Shown here one piece after another: positions 8,845 through 16,779 of a stretch of DNA of 64,000 nucleotides. The DNA lies in contig NZ_JAPEOB010000001.1 in the NCBI RefSeq assembly GCF_026341775.1, positions 3,410,001 to 3,474,000 on the forward strand, in the 5' to 3' direction. The translations under genes were made by a program, and so were the position numbers. The notes beneath the pieces were generated by a model. The model was given only the letters and a program-made list of their open reading frames with translations. It had not been told where the DNA came from and did no database searches. Within the stretch, counting starts at the first letter, position 1. Every line of letters starts with the position of its first letter. The stretch is from Streptomyces sp. NBC_00654 (GTDB taxonomy: Bacteria > Actinomycetota > Actinomycetes > Streptomycetales > Streptomycetaceae).

Positions 8845-10129
8845 GTTCGCGCTGCCCGACCTCGGCGAGGGCCTGGTCGAGGCGGAAGTGGTGAAGTGGC
8901 TGGTGCGGACCGGTGACCTGGTCGCCGTGGACCAGCCGGTGGCCGAGGTGGAGACGGCGAAGGCCCGCGTGGAGGTGCCCTGTCCCTACGGGGGCGTGGT
9001 GGCCGAACTGTGCGTCGCCGAGGGGGCGACCGCCGAAGTGGGCCGGCCGCTCATCCGGGTGGCCGTCGAGGAAGTGGACCCTGCCGGTCCGGCCGCGGCG
9101 GAGGAGTCCTCGGGCCAGGTGCTGGTCGGATACGGCACCTCGGGCCCGGCACGCCGACGCCGTACGGGCGTGGCAACGGCCGGCGGGCCGCCGACGCCCG
9201 CATCGCCGGACGTGATCTCCCCTGTCGTGCGGCGCCTGGCCCGGACGCACGGCGTCGACCTCGGTGGCCTGTCCGGCAGTGGGCCCGGCGGTCTGATCCT
9301 GCGCCACGACGTCGAGGCGGCGATCGCGGCGGACAAGGACGGGAAGGACAGGAAGGAAGGGACGGGCGAGAAGGACGGGAGGAACGAGAGGGACGGGAGG
9401 AACGGGAAGGGCCGCACGTCGGAGCCTGCCGGACAGCCGGCCGAGCGGCGTACCGCGCTGCGGGGCGTACGAGCGGCGGCGGCGGAGAAGTTCAGCCGGA
9501 GCCGGCGCGAGATACCGCATGTCACCTGCTGGAGGGACGTCGATGCCACGGGGCTCCTCGCCGCGCGGGAGCAGCTTGCCACGGCCGACGGGCCCCGGAT
9601 CGGCCTGCTGGCCCTGCTGGCCCGGATATGCGTCGCGGGGCTCGACCGCTTCCCGCAGTTCAACTCCCGTGTGACGCCCGAGGGCGACGCGATCGTGCGG
9701 TTCCCGGAAGTCCACCTGGGCTTCGCGGCGCAGTCGTCCCGGGGCCTCATGACGCCGGTCGTACGGGGCGCGCGGCGGATGCCCATGGAGACCCTGGCCG
9801 CCGAACTGGGCCGGCTCACACAAGCCGCCCGGGAGGGGAGGCTGACTCCCGCCGAGCTGACGGGCGGCACGTTCACCCTCAACAACTACGGCGTGTTCGG
9901 AGCCGACGGCGCCACCCCGATCCTCGACCATCCGCAGGCCGCGATGCTGGGGATCGGCCGCATCACTCCCCGACCGTGGATCCATCGGGGCGAGATGACC
10001 GCACGCGACGTCGTGCAGCTCTCGTTCACCTTCGACCATCGTGTGGGCGACGGAGCGGAGGCGGGGGCCTTTCTCGGATTCGTCGCCGCCCATGTGGAGC
10101 GGCCGGCCCTCCTGCTGCGCCATTGCTGA
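8828..10129 (+). CDS. bkdC: 2-oxoacid dehydrogenase E2, dihydrolipoamide acyltransferase
   Basis: The 433-residue product has three domains. A single N-terminal lipoyl domain (about 5-80) carries the lipoylated lysine in VETAKARVEV (Lys45). A peripheral-subunit-binding domain spans about 130-165 (ISPVVRRLARTHGVDLGGL). The C-terminal acyltransferase domain holds the catalytic motif HRVGDG (His404, Asp408). Between them is a very charged Lys/Arg/Glu/Asp/Gly/Asn linker (about 170-195) from imperfect repeats, unlike the usual Ala-Pro linker. No dihydrolipoyl dehydrogenase (E3) is in the window, so the complex must borrow one from elsewhere. Confidence 0.9.
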   Translation: MPSTREFALPDLGEGLVEAEVVKWLVRTGDLVAVDQPVAEVETAKARVEVPCPYGGVVAELCVAEGATAEVGRPLIRVAVEEVDPAGPAAAEESSGQVLVGYGTSGPARRRRTGVATAGGPPTPASPDVISPVVRRLARTHGVDLGGLSGSGPGGLILRHDVEAAIAADKDGKDRKEGTGEKDGRNERDGRNGKGRTSEPAGQPAERRTALRGVRAAAAEKFSRSRREIPHVTCWRDVDATGLLAAREQLATADGPRIGLLALLARICVAGLDRFPQFNSRVTPEGDAIVRFPEVHLGFAAQSSRGLMTPVVRGARRMPMETLAAELGRLTQAAREGRLTPAELTGGTFTLNNYGVFGADGATPILDHPQAAMLGIGRITPRPWIHRGEMTARDVVQLSFTFDHRVGDGAEAGAFLGFVAAHVERPALLLRHC

Positions 10130-10255
10130 TGCCCCGCTCCCACGACCGGGCGCGGGAGTTCCCACCGGAAGCACTCGTCTCATCGAGCGCTCCGCGATCC
10201 GGTCCGCCGCTCGCCAGGAGCTTCCCCATACATTCGGTGAAAGGAACGTTCTGCC

Positions 10256-11401
10256 ATGCCCTTGCCTTCGCTCGTCTCCTTCAGGAAAGACGACAGCGTC
10301 CGCCCGCTCGTCGACTACACCAAGCTGTCGGCGGACGGGGCCGCTCCTTCGGAGATCCGCGCGGCGCACCAGGTGTACGAGCACCTGGTGTCGCTCTGGG
10401 CACCGTCCATCATCGAGGCCGCCCACGACCTCGGCTTCTTCGTCGAACTCGCCGACGGGGCGCGCACGGCGGACGAGGTCGCGCATGCCCGTGGGACCGA
10501 CCGCCGGGCCACCCGCGTCATGCTCGACGCGCTGTACGCCTACGGCCTGGTCGGCAAGTCCTGCGAGGGGTCCGTCCCGCACCGCTACGTACTTCCCGAC
10601 GCCTGTCGGGGGGCACTTCTGCCGGGAGGCTTCTTCAGCCTGGTCGGCAAGATGGCCCATGACCGGAACGTGGCGTGGAACGCGTGGAGCGATCTGGCCC
10701 GGACGGTGCGCCGGGGCACGTGCGACGAGTCGGGGGAAGACCTGGCGAACGGGATATCGGAGACCGATTACGAGGACCTGGTCACCGGCATCAACTTCTG
10801 GGCACCCCCGATCGTGGACACCCTCGCCAACTGCCTCGCGGACAGCGGCTGGAAGGCCGGCGAGGCGGTGTCCGTACTCGATGTCGGATGCGGGACCGGA
10901 CTGTACGGACAACTGCTGCTCCAGCGTTTCCCGCAGTGGCGGGCGGAGGGCATCGACGCCCCGCGCATCGTGCCGCTGGCCGACGCCCAGGCGAAGCGGC
11001 TCGGTGTCGAGGACAGGTTCACCGGCACGGTCCAGGACATCTGGCGGGGCGGCTGGGGGGAGGGGGCCGACCTGATCCTGCTCAACAACATGATCCATCT
11101 GCAGACCGCAGAGTCCGGGCGGAAGCTGTTGCGGACCGCCGCCGACTCGCTCGCCCCGGACGGACTCGTCTGCATCGCCGACCAAGTGATCGTCAACGAT
11201 GAGGAGTCACCGCAGGACCGCTTCGCGATGCTCTTCGCCGCTTCCATGCTGGCGACGGGCGGAGGGGACGCCCACTCCCTGGACACCTGCAAGGAATGGT
11301 TCGCGGCGGCGGGTCTGGAAATGGTGGCGGTCCTGGACGCGCCGATGCACCGGGTCGTCATCGCGGGGCATATCGGTCGGACCGGTTTCCCGGCCCGCTG
11401 A
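10256..11401 (+). CDS. SAM-dependent O-methyltransferase-like protein
   Basis: The 381-residue protein has an N-terminal dimerisation/winged-helix part (ADEVAHARGTDRRATRVMLDALYAYGLV) as in family-2 small-molecule methyltransferases. A Rossmann SAM domain follows, with VLDVGCGTGLYG near residue 208, an acidic residue at the end of strand 2 and DLILLNNMIH. The C-terminal HRVVIAGHIGR fits the family's last strands. Such enzymes methylate hydroxyls or other heteroatoms on secondary metabolites. It lies 126 bases after the E2 gene with two strong hairpins behind it, so it probably closes the transcription unit. The substrate is unknown. Confidence 0.82.
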   Translation: MPLPSLVSFRKDDSVRPLVDYTKLSADGAAPSEIRAAHQVYEHLVSLWAPSIIEAAHDLGFFVELADGARTADEVAHARGTDRRATRVMLDALYAYGLVGKSCEGSVPHRYVLPDACRGALLPGGFFSLVGKMAHDRNVAWNAWSDLARTVRRGTCDESGEDLANGISETDYEDLVTGINFWAPPIVDTLANCLADSGWKAGEAVSVLDVGCGTGLYGQLLLQRFPQWRAEGIDAPRIVPLADAQAKRLGVEDRFTGTVQDIWRGGWGEGADLILLNNMIHLQTAESGRKLLRTAADSLAPDGLVCIADQVIVNDEESPQDRFAMLFAASMLATGGGDAHSLDTCKEWFAAAGLEMVAVLDAPMHRVVIAGHIGRTGFPAR

Positions 11402-11404
11402 GAC

Positions 11405-11473
11405 TTTCCGGCCCTTCCGCCGGAAAACACGGGGGTGGTGGCATCCGAATTCGGACAGGATGCCGCCACCCCC
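11405..11473 (+). terminator. two tandem terminator hairpins
   Basis: The first hairpin is TTTCCGGC at 11405-11412 pairing with GCCGGAAA at 11419-11426. The second has 16-base arms at 11431-11446 and 11458-11473 (GGGGGTGG...CCACCCCC) with one G-T wobble. They sit directly after the methyltransferase stop, as expected for the end of the operon. There is no T-run, which is normal for Streptomyces. Confidence 0.7.
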
Positions 11474-11653
11474 GGCGAGCGGCCGGGCGGAGATATATCG
11501 TGCCGACATAATTGTGCGGCCATTCGGATGTCATGGGTCACGAGGGGGAAAACCTCCGGGCGCCGCAGCGGTGCACGGACATATCTGGATAGTGTGCAGG
11601 TTGAACGCGCCCATGCGAGTGGGCCGTTCGGCGTGAATGACACGGGGGATGGG

Positions 11654-12328
11654 ATGAATGTAGAGCATGATTTCTGTGAGGGCGTGAAAGAGTATTTCGA
11701 CAAAGAGGGATTCGTTGCTCCGCTTGTTCGCCTGGAAAAGGGGCAGTTCCTCTACACCTGCGGGGCACGGGACAGCAGCATCTACGTGGTGGTCGACGGC
11801 AGGGCGAAGACGCTGGGCCTCACCAGCAACGGAAAGACCTGCTTCCTGGACATCCACCTTCCGGGCGATCTGTTCGGGGAGTCCTGTCTTGTGCTGGGGG
11901 AGCGGACGGAGACCGCGGTCGCCATGGCGTCCCATACGATTCTCCACCGGTTTCCGCGCGAGCACTTCTTACAGGCGCTTGCGGCCAAGGGGCTGGATGT
12001 GCAGTTCATGCAGCATCTCGCACGCAATTGCTACGAACAGCAGAAGCGGATCGCCCAGTTGGTGACGATGGGCAGTCAGCAGCGGCTGGCCGAGGCGCTG
12101 CTGCGGCTCGCTCATCGAGCCGGCGTGGGAAACGGCGACGTGGTTCGCATCAACTGCCGTGTTACGCAAGGGGAACTTGCCGAGATGGTGGGCACCACAC
12201 GCTCCCGGATAGGGTATTTCCTCAAGAACTTCCGCGACGAACGCATCATCTACCTGACCGGTGACCGAAAACTGGCGGTCAATACGCGCAAGGTCAACAC
12301 CTACCTCCAAGTGGCTTCCCTTTCCTGA
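11654..12328 (+). CDS. Crp/Fnr-family transcriptional regulator with a TTA codon
   Basis: The 224-residue product has a cyclic-nucleotide-binding-like beta roll (LEKGQFLYTCGARDSSIYVVV, then HLPGDLFGESCL) and a C-terminal winged helix whose recognition part is RVTQGELAEMVGTTRSRIGYFL. The effector-binding Arg-Ser of true CRP is not evident, so cAMP binding is doubtful. Codon 106 (11969-11971) is TTA, so expression should depend on bldA, typical of a cluster-situated regulator. The gene is less GC-rich than its neighbours at its 5' end. The ATG at 11654 follows GGGGGATGGG; an in-frame GTG 21 bases upstream is possible. Confidence 0.88.
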   Translation: MNVEHDFCEGVKEYFDKEGFVAPLVRLEKGQFLYTCGARDSSIYVVVDGRAKTLGLTSNGKTCFLDIHLPGDLFGESCLVLGERTETAVAMASHTILHRFPREHFLQALAAKGLDVQFMQHLARNCYEQQKRIAQLVTMGSQQRLAEALLRLAHRAGVGNGDVVRINCRVTQGELAEMVGTTRSRIGYFLKNFRDERIIYLTGDRKLAVNTRKVNTYLQVASLS

Positions 12329-12702
12329 CCGGCACGAAGGTGTGTGCGGCAGGGGTGCTCGCCGTGGTGAAGGCCTCGGTGCCGGGTGGGGCTCCCGGCC
12401 GGCCGGATGCGGCCGGCTTCCTGCCGTCCGGCGTCCGTGGAACCCGGAGTGCCGGCCCGGGTGTCAATGCGACGTAAATCGGTCGCTCGTGCGAGAGATC
12501 ATACCAGAGCGGGACGGATGGCGGGCAAGTTCGACAACTGCCCGTCGCACCTGCGTGATTGACGACTACCGTGTGTGTCCGGTGATCAACGGTGGGCTCA
12601 TGCTCCGCGAGCCCGCCCGACCGATCCACCGAGCCTGACCGACCACCGTAGGTGCCACCGCATGAACGCCGATTCCTGGTGTCCCACGTACCGAGGACGC
12701 TG
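12329..12702. other. intergenic region before the conservon
   Basis: I see no credible gene in these 374 bases. A hairpin GCCGGCC (12398-12404) / GGCCGGC (12411-12417) may terminate the Crp/Fnr gene. The rest presumably carries the conservon promoter, but no clear consensus is visible. Confidence 0.4.
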
Positions 12703-14697
12703 ATGTCTCAACTTCGCGCATCCGACGCGCGACCGGAACGCCGAGAGGGCGGGCGGCACGGACGCCCGGGTGCACGCTCCCACTCGGCCACGAGCAGGCC
12801 CCGCGCCGCGCAGCCGCCCCCCGATGTCCGTATACGTTCTCAGCTGCTGCGCACCGCCCTGCTGCCGACGATCGCCGCCCTGCTGAGCGGTGCCGCGGCT
12901 GTCATCTTCACCATCCGCTCCAGCGCCGTCAGCCCCTCCGGCAGCCTCTGGGCCGCACTCGGCGGATCGGCGGCGCTCGCCGTCGCGGCCGTCGCCGCGG
13001 CCTGTCTGGGGGCCGGCCGGGTCGCGTCCGGAGTGCTCGACCGGGCCCTGGACCTCCGCCGTACCGGCGCCCAGGCGCAGGCGGAGCTGGAGCAGGTGAT
13101 GGAGCGGCTCCGCAACGGCGAACCGGTGGGCGACCGGCCGCTGCCACCGGAGCCCGCCCCGGGCGGCGACGCCTTCGACCTGCTCGGCCAGGAGATGGGC
13201 CGCTCGCACGAGGTGGCCGTGGCCGCCGTCGTCGAGGCCTCCCAGCTCTTCAGCAACGCCGGCAACGAACAGAAGGTCGAGGTCTTCGTCAACCTCGCCC
13301 GGCGCCTGCAGTCGCTCGTCCACCGCGAGATCCAGATCCTCGACGAGCTGGAGCACGAGGTCGAGGACCCCGACCTGCTCAAGGGCCTCTTCCACGTCGA
13401 CCATCTGGCCACCCGGATCCGCCGCCACGCGGAGAACCTCGCCGTTCTCGGCGGAGCCGTCTCCCGCCGGCAGTGGAGCAACCCGGTCACCATGACCGAG
13501 GTGCTGCGCTCGGCGATCGCCGAGGTCGAGCAGTACCCCCGGGTGAAGCTGGTGCCGCCGATCGACGGCACCCTGCGCGGGCACGCCGTCGCCGATGTCA
13601 TCCACCTGCTGGCCGAACTCGTCGAGAACGCCACGGTGTTCTCCGCCCCGCACACCCAGGTGCTGCTGCGCGCCCAGCACGTCACGGCCGGGCTGGCCCT
13701 GGAGGTCGAGGACCGCGGGCTCGGCATGCCGGTCCATGAACAGCAGCGTATGAACGCCCTGCTCGCCGATCCCGACCGGGTCAATGTCGGCCATCTGCTC
13801 CAGGACGGCAGGATCGGCCTGTTCGTCGTCTCGGCGCTGGCCCGCCGCCACGGCATCGCGGTCCGCCTCCAGAGCAATATCTACGGAGGCACACAGGCGG
13901 TGCTGGTCCTGCCGCAGGATCTGCTCGGCATCGACATCGACGGCCCGGCGACGCCCGACGCCGCCCCCGTCCCACCGCCGGGGGCGGTCCACCGGCCACC
14001 GGCCCAGGACGTCACCGGGGCGCGGCAGCCACCGTCGTTCCCCTCGGAGCAGTACCCGCCCCGGCTGCCACAGCCCCCGCAGCAGCCCCTGCGCGAGGGC
14101 CAGGGCCCTCCGCTGCCGCTGCGCGCGGAACACGGTGAACGCGCGGAACACGCGGAACGCGTCGAACGCGTCGAAGGCTCCGAACACGCCGACCGGCCGT
14201 CGACCGCAGAGCTCCGCCCCGAGCTGCCCAGGCGGGCCAACCAGGAGAACCTGGTCCCCCAGTTGAGGGAGGCGCCCGCCCCACGCGTCGAGGGCGAGCC
14301 TGCCCTGCACGATCCGGGGCTGATGGCGGCCTTCAGGCGGGGGGTCGGTCTCGCCGAGGCGCAGTCCGCCGAGGAGGGCGGCGGAGCCGCGTACGAGGCG
14401 GGCGGCGCATTCGGGACGCCGGCGCCCAGCGCGCTGGACGCCCCGCTGGAGACCCTGGCCCCGTTGCCCGTACGGGGCCAGAGCCCGCACTCCGTACCGG
14501 ATCAGCCCGTACCGGATCAGCCCGTACCGGATCAGCCCGTACCGGATCAGCCCGTGGCGGAGCAGTACGCACCGCAGCCGCACGCGCCGGAGCAGTACGA
14601 GCCGCACCACTACGTACCCCACGAGCGAGAGCCCTTCCTCCCGGACATGGGCCCGGTCGTTCCGAACCCCCGAGAAGACACCACTTTCAAGGAGTAG
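12703..14697 (+). CDS. cvnA: conservon sensor histidine kinase-like protein CvnA
   Basis: The 664-residue membrane protein has two predicted TM segments (about 48-71 and 78-108), a coiled region, and a GHKL ATPase domain with the N-box ELVENATVFS near residue 306 and the G-box-like EDRGLGMP near 336. The long Pro/Glu-rich C-terminal tail contains a tandem repeat (PVPDQ four times, then PVAEQ) encoded by 15-bp DNA repeats at 14491-14565. In Streptomyces, conservon kinases work with roadblock, DUF742 and GTPase partners at the membrane, like a eukaryotic G-protein system. The ATG at 12703 is preferred over an in-frame GTG at 12652. No partner response regulator is adjacent, as is normal for conservons. 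Confidence 0.9.
   Translation: MSQLRASDARPERREGGRHGRPGARSHSATSRPRAAQPPPDVRIRSQLLRTALLPTIAALLSGAAAVIFTIRSSAVSPSGSLWAALGGSAALAVAAVAAACLGAGRVASGVLDRALDLRRTGAQAQAELEQVMERLRNGEPVGDRPLPPEPAPGGDAFDLLGQEMGRSHEVAVAAVVEASQLFSNAGNEQKVEVFVNLARRLQSLVHREIQILDELEHEVEDPDLLKGLFHVDHLATRIRRHAENLAVLGGAVSRRQWSNPVTMTEVLRSAIAEVEQYPRVKLVPPIDGTLRGHAVADVIHLLAELVENATVFSAPHTQVLLRAQHVTAGLALEVEDRGLGMPVHEQQRMNALLADPDRVNVGHLLQDGRIGLFVVSALARRHGIAVRLQSNIYGGTQAVLVLPQDLLGIDIDGPATPDAAPVPPPGAVHRPPAQDVTGARQPPSFPSEQYPPRLPQPPQQPLREGQGPPLPLRAEHGERAEHAERVERVEGSEHADRPSTAELRPELPRRANQENLVPQLREAPAPRVEGEPALHDPGLMAAFRRGVGLAEAQSAEEGGGAAYEAGGAFGTPAPSALDAPLETLAPLPVRGQSPHSVPDQPVPDQPVPDQPVPDQPVAEQYAPQPHAPEQYEPHHYVPHEREPFLPDMGPVVPNPREDTTFKE
14491..14565 (+). 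repeat. 15-bp coding minisatellite in cvnA
   Basis: Four almost identical copies of CCCGTACCGGATCAG begin at 14491, 14506, 14521 and 14536, and a degenerate fifth starts at 14551. They encode repeated PVPDQ in the C-terminal tail of CvnA. Copy number could vary between strains by slippage without changing the frame. Confidence 0.85.
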
Positions 14698-14704
14698 ATG
14701 CACC

Positions 14705-15139
14705 ATGGCGAGCGAAATGCCGTCCGGTCAGGTCTCGGACCTGGACTGGCTGCTGAGCGGGCTGGTCCAGCGCGTGCCCTATACGCGCAGCGCGGTTCTG
14801 CTCTCCGCCGACGGGCTGGTGAAGTCCGTCCACGGGATGGACCCCGACAGCGCCGACCACATGGCGGCCCTGGCCGCCGGGCTGTACTCCCTGGGCCGCA
14901 GCGCCGGGGCCAGGTTCGGCGACAACGGAGGCGTACGGCAGGTGGTCGTCGAGCTGGACGCGACGCTGCTGTTCGTCTCCACCGCCGGATCCGGCACATG
15001 TCTCGCCGTCCTGGCCGGGCGCGAGGCGGACGCCGCCGTGCTCGGCTACGAGATGGCCATGCTGGTCAAGAGCGTCCGGCCCTATCTGGTGACCCCGCTG
15101 CGGCAGACGGCCGGGGCGCCGTTCACTCCGGGGCTGTGA
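14705..15139 (+). CDS. cvnB: roadblock/LC7-domain protein CvnB
   Basis: The 144-residue product is a single roadblock/LC7 domain: an N-terminal helix (DLDWLLSGLVQRV), strands (RSAVLLSADGLVKSV), a long helix (DHMAALAAGLYSLGRSAG) and closing strands. Proteins of this type regulate small GTPases and bind partner kinases. It starts 8 bases after cvnA with AAGGAG upstream and lies immediately before cvnC. Confidence 0.92.
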   Translation: MASEMPSGQVSDLDWLLSGLVQRVPYTRSAVLLSADGLVKSVHGMDPDSADHMAALAAGLYSLGRSAGARFGDNGGVRQVVVELDATLLFVSTAGSGTCLAVLAGREADAAVLGYEMAMLVKSVRPYLVTPLRQTAGAPFTPGL

Positions 15140-15141
15140 GG

Positions 15142-15513
15142 ATGCCGGCCCCGCAGGACGGACCCCTGCTGGACGATGCGGCCGGCCGGCTCATCCGCCC
15201 GTACACCGTGATCAACGGCCGCACCCGGCCGTCGGCCACACTCGACCTGCTTTCCCTGATCATGGCGACCGGGAGCGAGCCCCGGGGCCATCTCGGCCCC
15301 GAGCACACGGAGGCCCTGGCTCTGTGCAGGGAGCCGATGTCCGTCGCCGAGATCGCCGCACTCCTGCGACTGCCCGCGGTCGTCACCAAGGTCCTCCTGT
15401 GCGACCTGGTCGACTGCGGAGCCGTCACCGCCCACGCCCCCGCCTTCCATGACCTTCCCACCGACCGATCCCTGCTGGAGGCAGTGCTCGATGGTCTACG
15501 ACGACAGCTCTGA
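15142..15513 (+). CDS. cvnC: DUF742 protein CvnC
   Basis: The 123-residue product matches DUF742: RLIRPYTVINGRTRP near the N-terminus, then DLLSLIM, and a winged-helix-like region (CREPMSVAEIAALLRLPAVVTKVLLCDL). It is the third standard conservon subunit. ATG at 15142 is used; an in-frame GTG at 15136 overlapping the cvnB stop is an alternative. It overlaps cvnD by 23 bases. Confidence 0.92.
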   Translation: MPAPQDGPLLDDAAGRLIRPYTVINGRTRPSATLDLLSLIMATGSEPRGHLGPEHTEALALCREPMSVAEIAALLRLPAVVTKVLLCDLVDCGAVTAHAPAFHDLPTDRSLLEAVLDGLRRQL

Positions 15514-16114
15514 CAGCACCGGAACCTCCGCGTTCTTCCCCGTCGCCCTCAAAGTCCTGGTCGCGGGAGGCTTCGGCGTCGGCAAGACGACGTTCGTGGG
15601 GGCGGTCAGCGAGATCGCCCCGCTGAGCACGGAGGAGCTGCTGACCCAGGTCAGCGCGGCGACCGACAGCCTCGAAGGCGTCGAGTCCAAGACGGCCACC
15701 ACCGTGGCCATGGACTTCGGCCGGATCACGCTCTCCGACCAGCATGTGCTCTATCTCTTCGGCACACCGGGCCAGGAGCGCTTCTGGTTCATGTGGGACG
15801 AACTCTCCCAAGGCGCGCTGGGGGCCGTCGTGCTGGCGGACACCCGTCGCCTGGCGGAATGCTTCGCCGCGGTCGACTTCTTCGAGCGGCGCGGGATCGG
15901 ATTCATCGTCGCCGTCAACGAGTTCGACGGTGCCTACCGCTACGAACCCGACGAGGTACGGGCCGCGCTCGACCTCGGACCCGAAGTGCCGGTCGTCCTC
16001 TGCGACGCCCGGATCGCCAGCTCCGGCACGGGGGCGCTGGTCACCCTGGTCCAGCACCTGATCAACGCCACCTCGGCCCCGGCCCCGCTCCAGACTTTCG
16101 GAGCCCATCCATGA
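15491..16114 (+). CDS. cvnD: conservon small GTPase CvnD
   Basis: The 207-residue product is a Ras-like GTP-binding protein. The P-loop GGFGVGKT is at residues 26-33, the switch-II-like FGTPGQERFWFMW follows, and the guanine-specificity region is VAVNEFDGA, where the usual NKxD is replaced by NEFD as in other CvnD proteins. It probably cycles on the CvnA/B/C membrane complex. Overlaps on both sides indicate translational coupling. Confidence 0.92.
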   Translation: MVYDDSSDSTGTSAFFPVALKVLVAGGFGVGKTTFVGAVSEIAPLSTEELLTQVSAATDSLEGVESKTATTVAMDFGRITLSDQHVLYLFGTPGQERFWFMWDELSQGALGAVVLADTRRLAECFAAVDFFERRGIGFIVAVNEFDGAYRYEPDEVRAALDLGPEVPVVLCDARIASSGTGALVTLVQHLINATSAPAPLQTFGAHP

Positions 16115-16692
16115 ACCACTACTCCGGCGGCCGCCTCCTGCTGACGCCGGTCGACCGGGACGGCCTCGTCCGCGCGGAGCGGCTGCGTGCCCTCGGTCTC
16201 GGGGAACGGGCCGACACCTCGTTCGAGAGCTTCGACGCCTTCGCCGACAAGGTCGCCGAAGTGACCGCGACCCCCTTCTCGATGGTCAACTTCATCGACG
16301 AGAACCGGCAGTTCTTCGCGGGTCTGCACACCCCGGCGGGCAACCGGCGCGGCACCGACCTCGGCGCCGCCGCGGCGGGCAGCGGCCGCAGCGCCCGCTA
16401 CATGGCCCGCGACCACGGCTACTGCCCGCACGTTCTCGTCCGGCGCAAGGCCCTCGTCCTGGACGACGTCTGCGACTACCCGCGCTTCGCCGGGAATCCG
16501 GTCGTCGACGAGATAGGCATCCGCTCCTACCTCGGAGCACCCCTCATCGACCGCACGGGCATCGCCCTGGGAACCGTCTGCGCCGTCGACACCGTGCCGC
16601 GCCCCTGGGGGCGGGCCGGGCTCGCCACCATCAAGTCGCTCGCCCAGGAGATCGTCGTCCAGATCGACCGCAGGGGCGCACCCCCGCGCTGA
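16111..16692 (+). CDS. GAF-domain protein closing the conservon
   Basis: The 193-residue product is essentially one GAF domain: FDAFADKVAEVTATPFSMVNFIDENRQFFAGL at the start, HGYCPHVLVRRKALVLDD in the middle, and IRSYLGAPLIDRTGIALGTVCAVD at the end. GAF domains bind small ligands or redox signals. Its ATG overlaps the cvnD stop by four bases. Many conservons end with a cytochrome P450; here a GAF protein takes that place and might supply the sensory input. Confidence 0.85.
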   Translation: MNHYSGGRLLLTPVDRDGLVRAERLRALGLGERADTSFESFDAFADKVAEVTATPFSMVNFIDENRQFFAGLHTPAGNRRGTDLGAAAAGSGRSARYMARDHGYCPHVLVRRKALVLDDVCDYPRFAGNPVVDEIGIRSYLGAPLIDRTGIALGTVCAVDTVPRPWGRAGLATIKSLAQEIVVQIDRRGAPPR

Positions 16693-16779
16693 CCGCGCCG
16701 GCACCACGCTCTCCTCCGCGCCCTCCGCGTCCACAGCTCCCACCGCTCCCCATCCGCTCCCGGCCCCGGCCTGCCGCCG

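Noticed and set aside
8645..11185. 846-codon open frame on the minus strand.
   Set aside because: It lies opposite the E2 and methyltransferase genes, contains low-complexity Pro/Leu/Val runs and has no domain.
14491..14565. CRISPR-like array.
   Set aside because: Units are 15 bp, directly adjacent without spacers and in frame within cvnA.
12598..14706. 702-codon minus-strand frame opposite cvnA.
   Set aside because: Mirror of the GHKL kinase gene; repeats such as RYGLI come from the 15-bp minisatellite read backwards.
16693..16779. Terminator between the convergent conservon and DUF2264 genes.
   Set aside because: I looked for an inverted repeat in this gap and found none strong enough to report.
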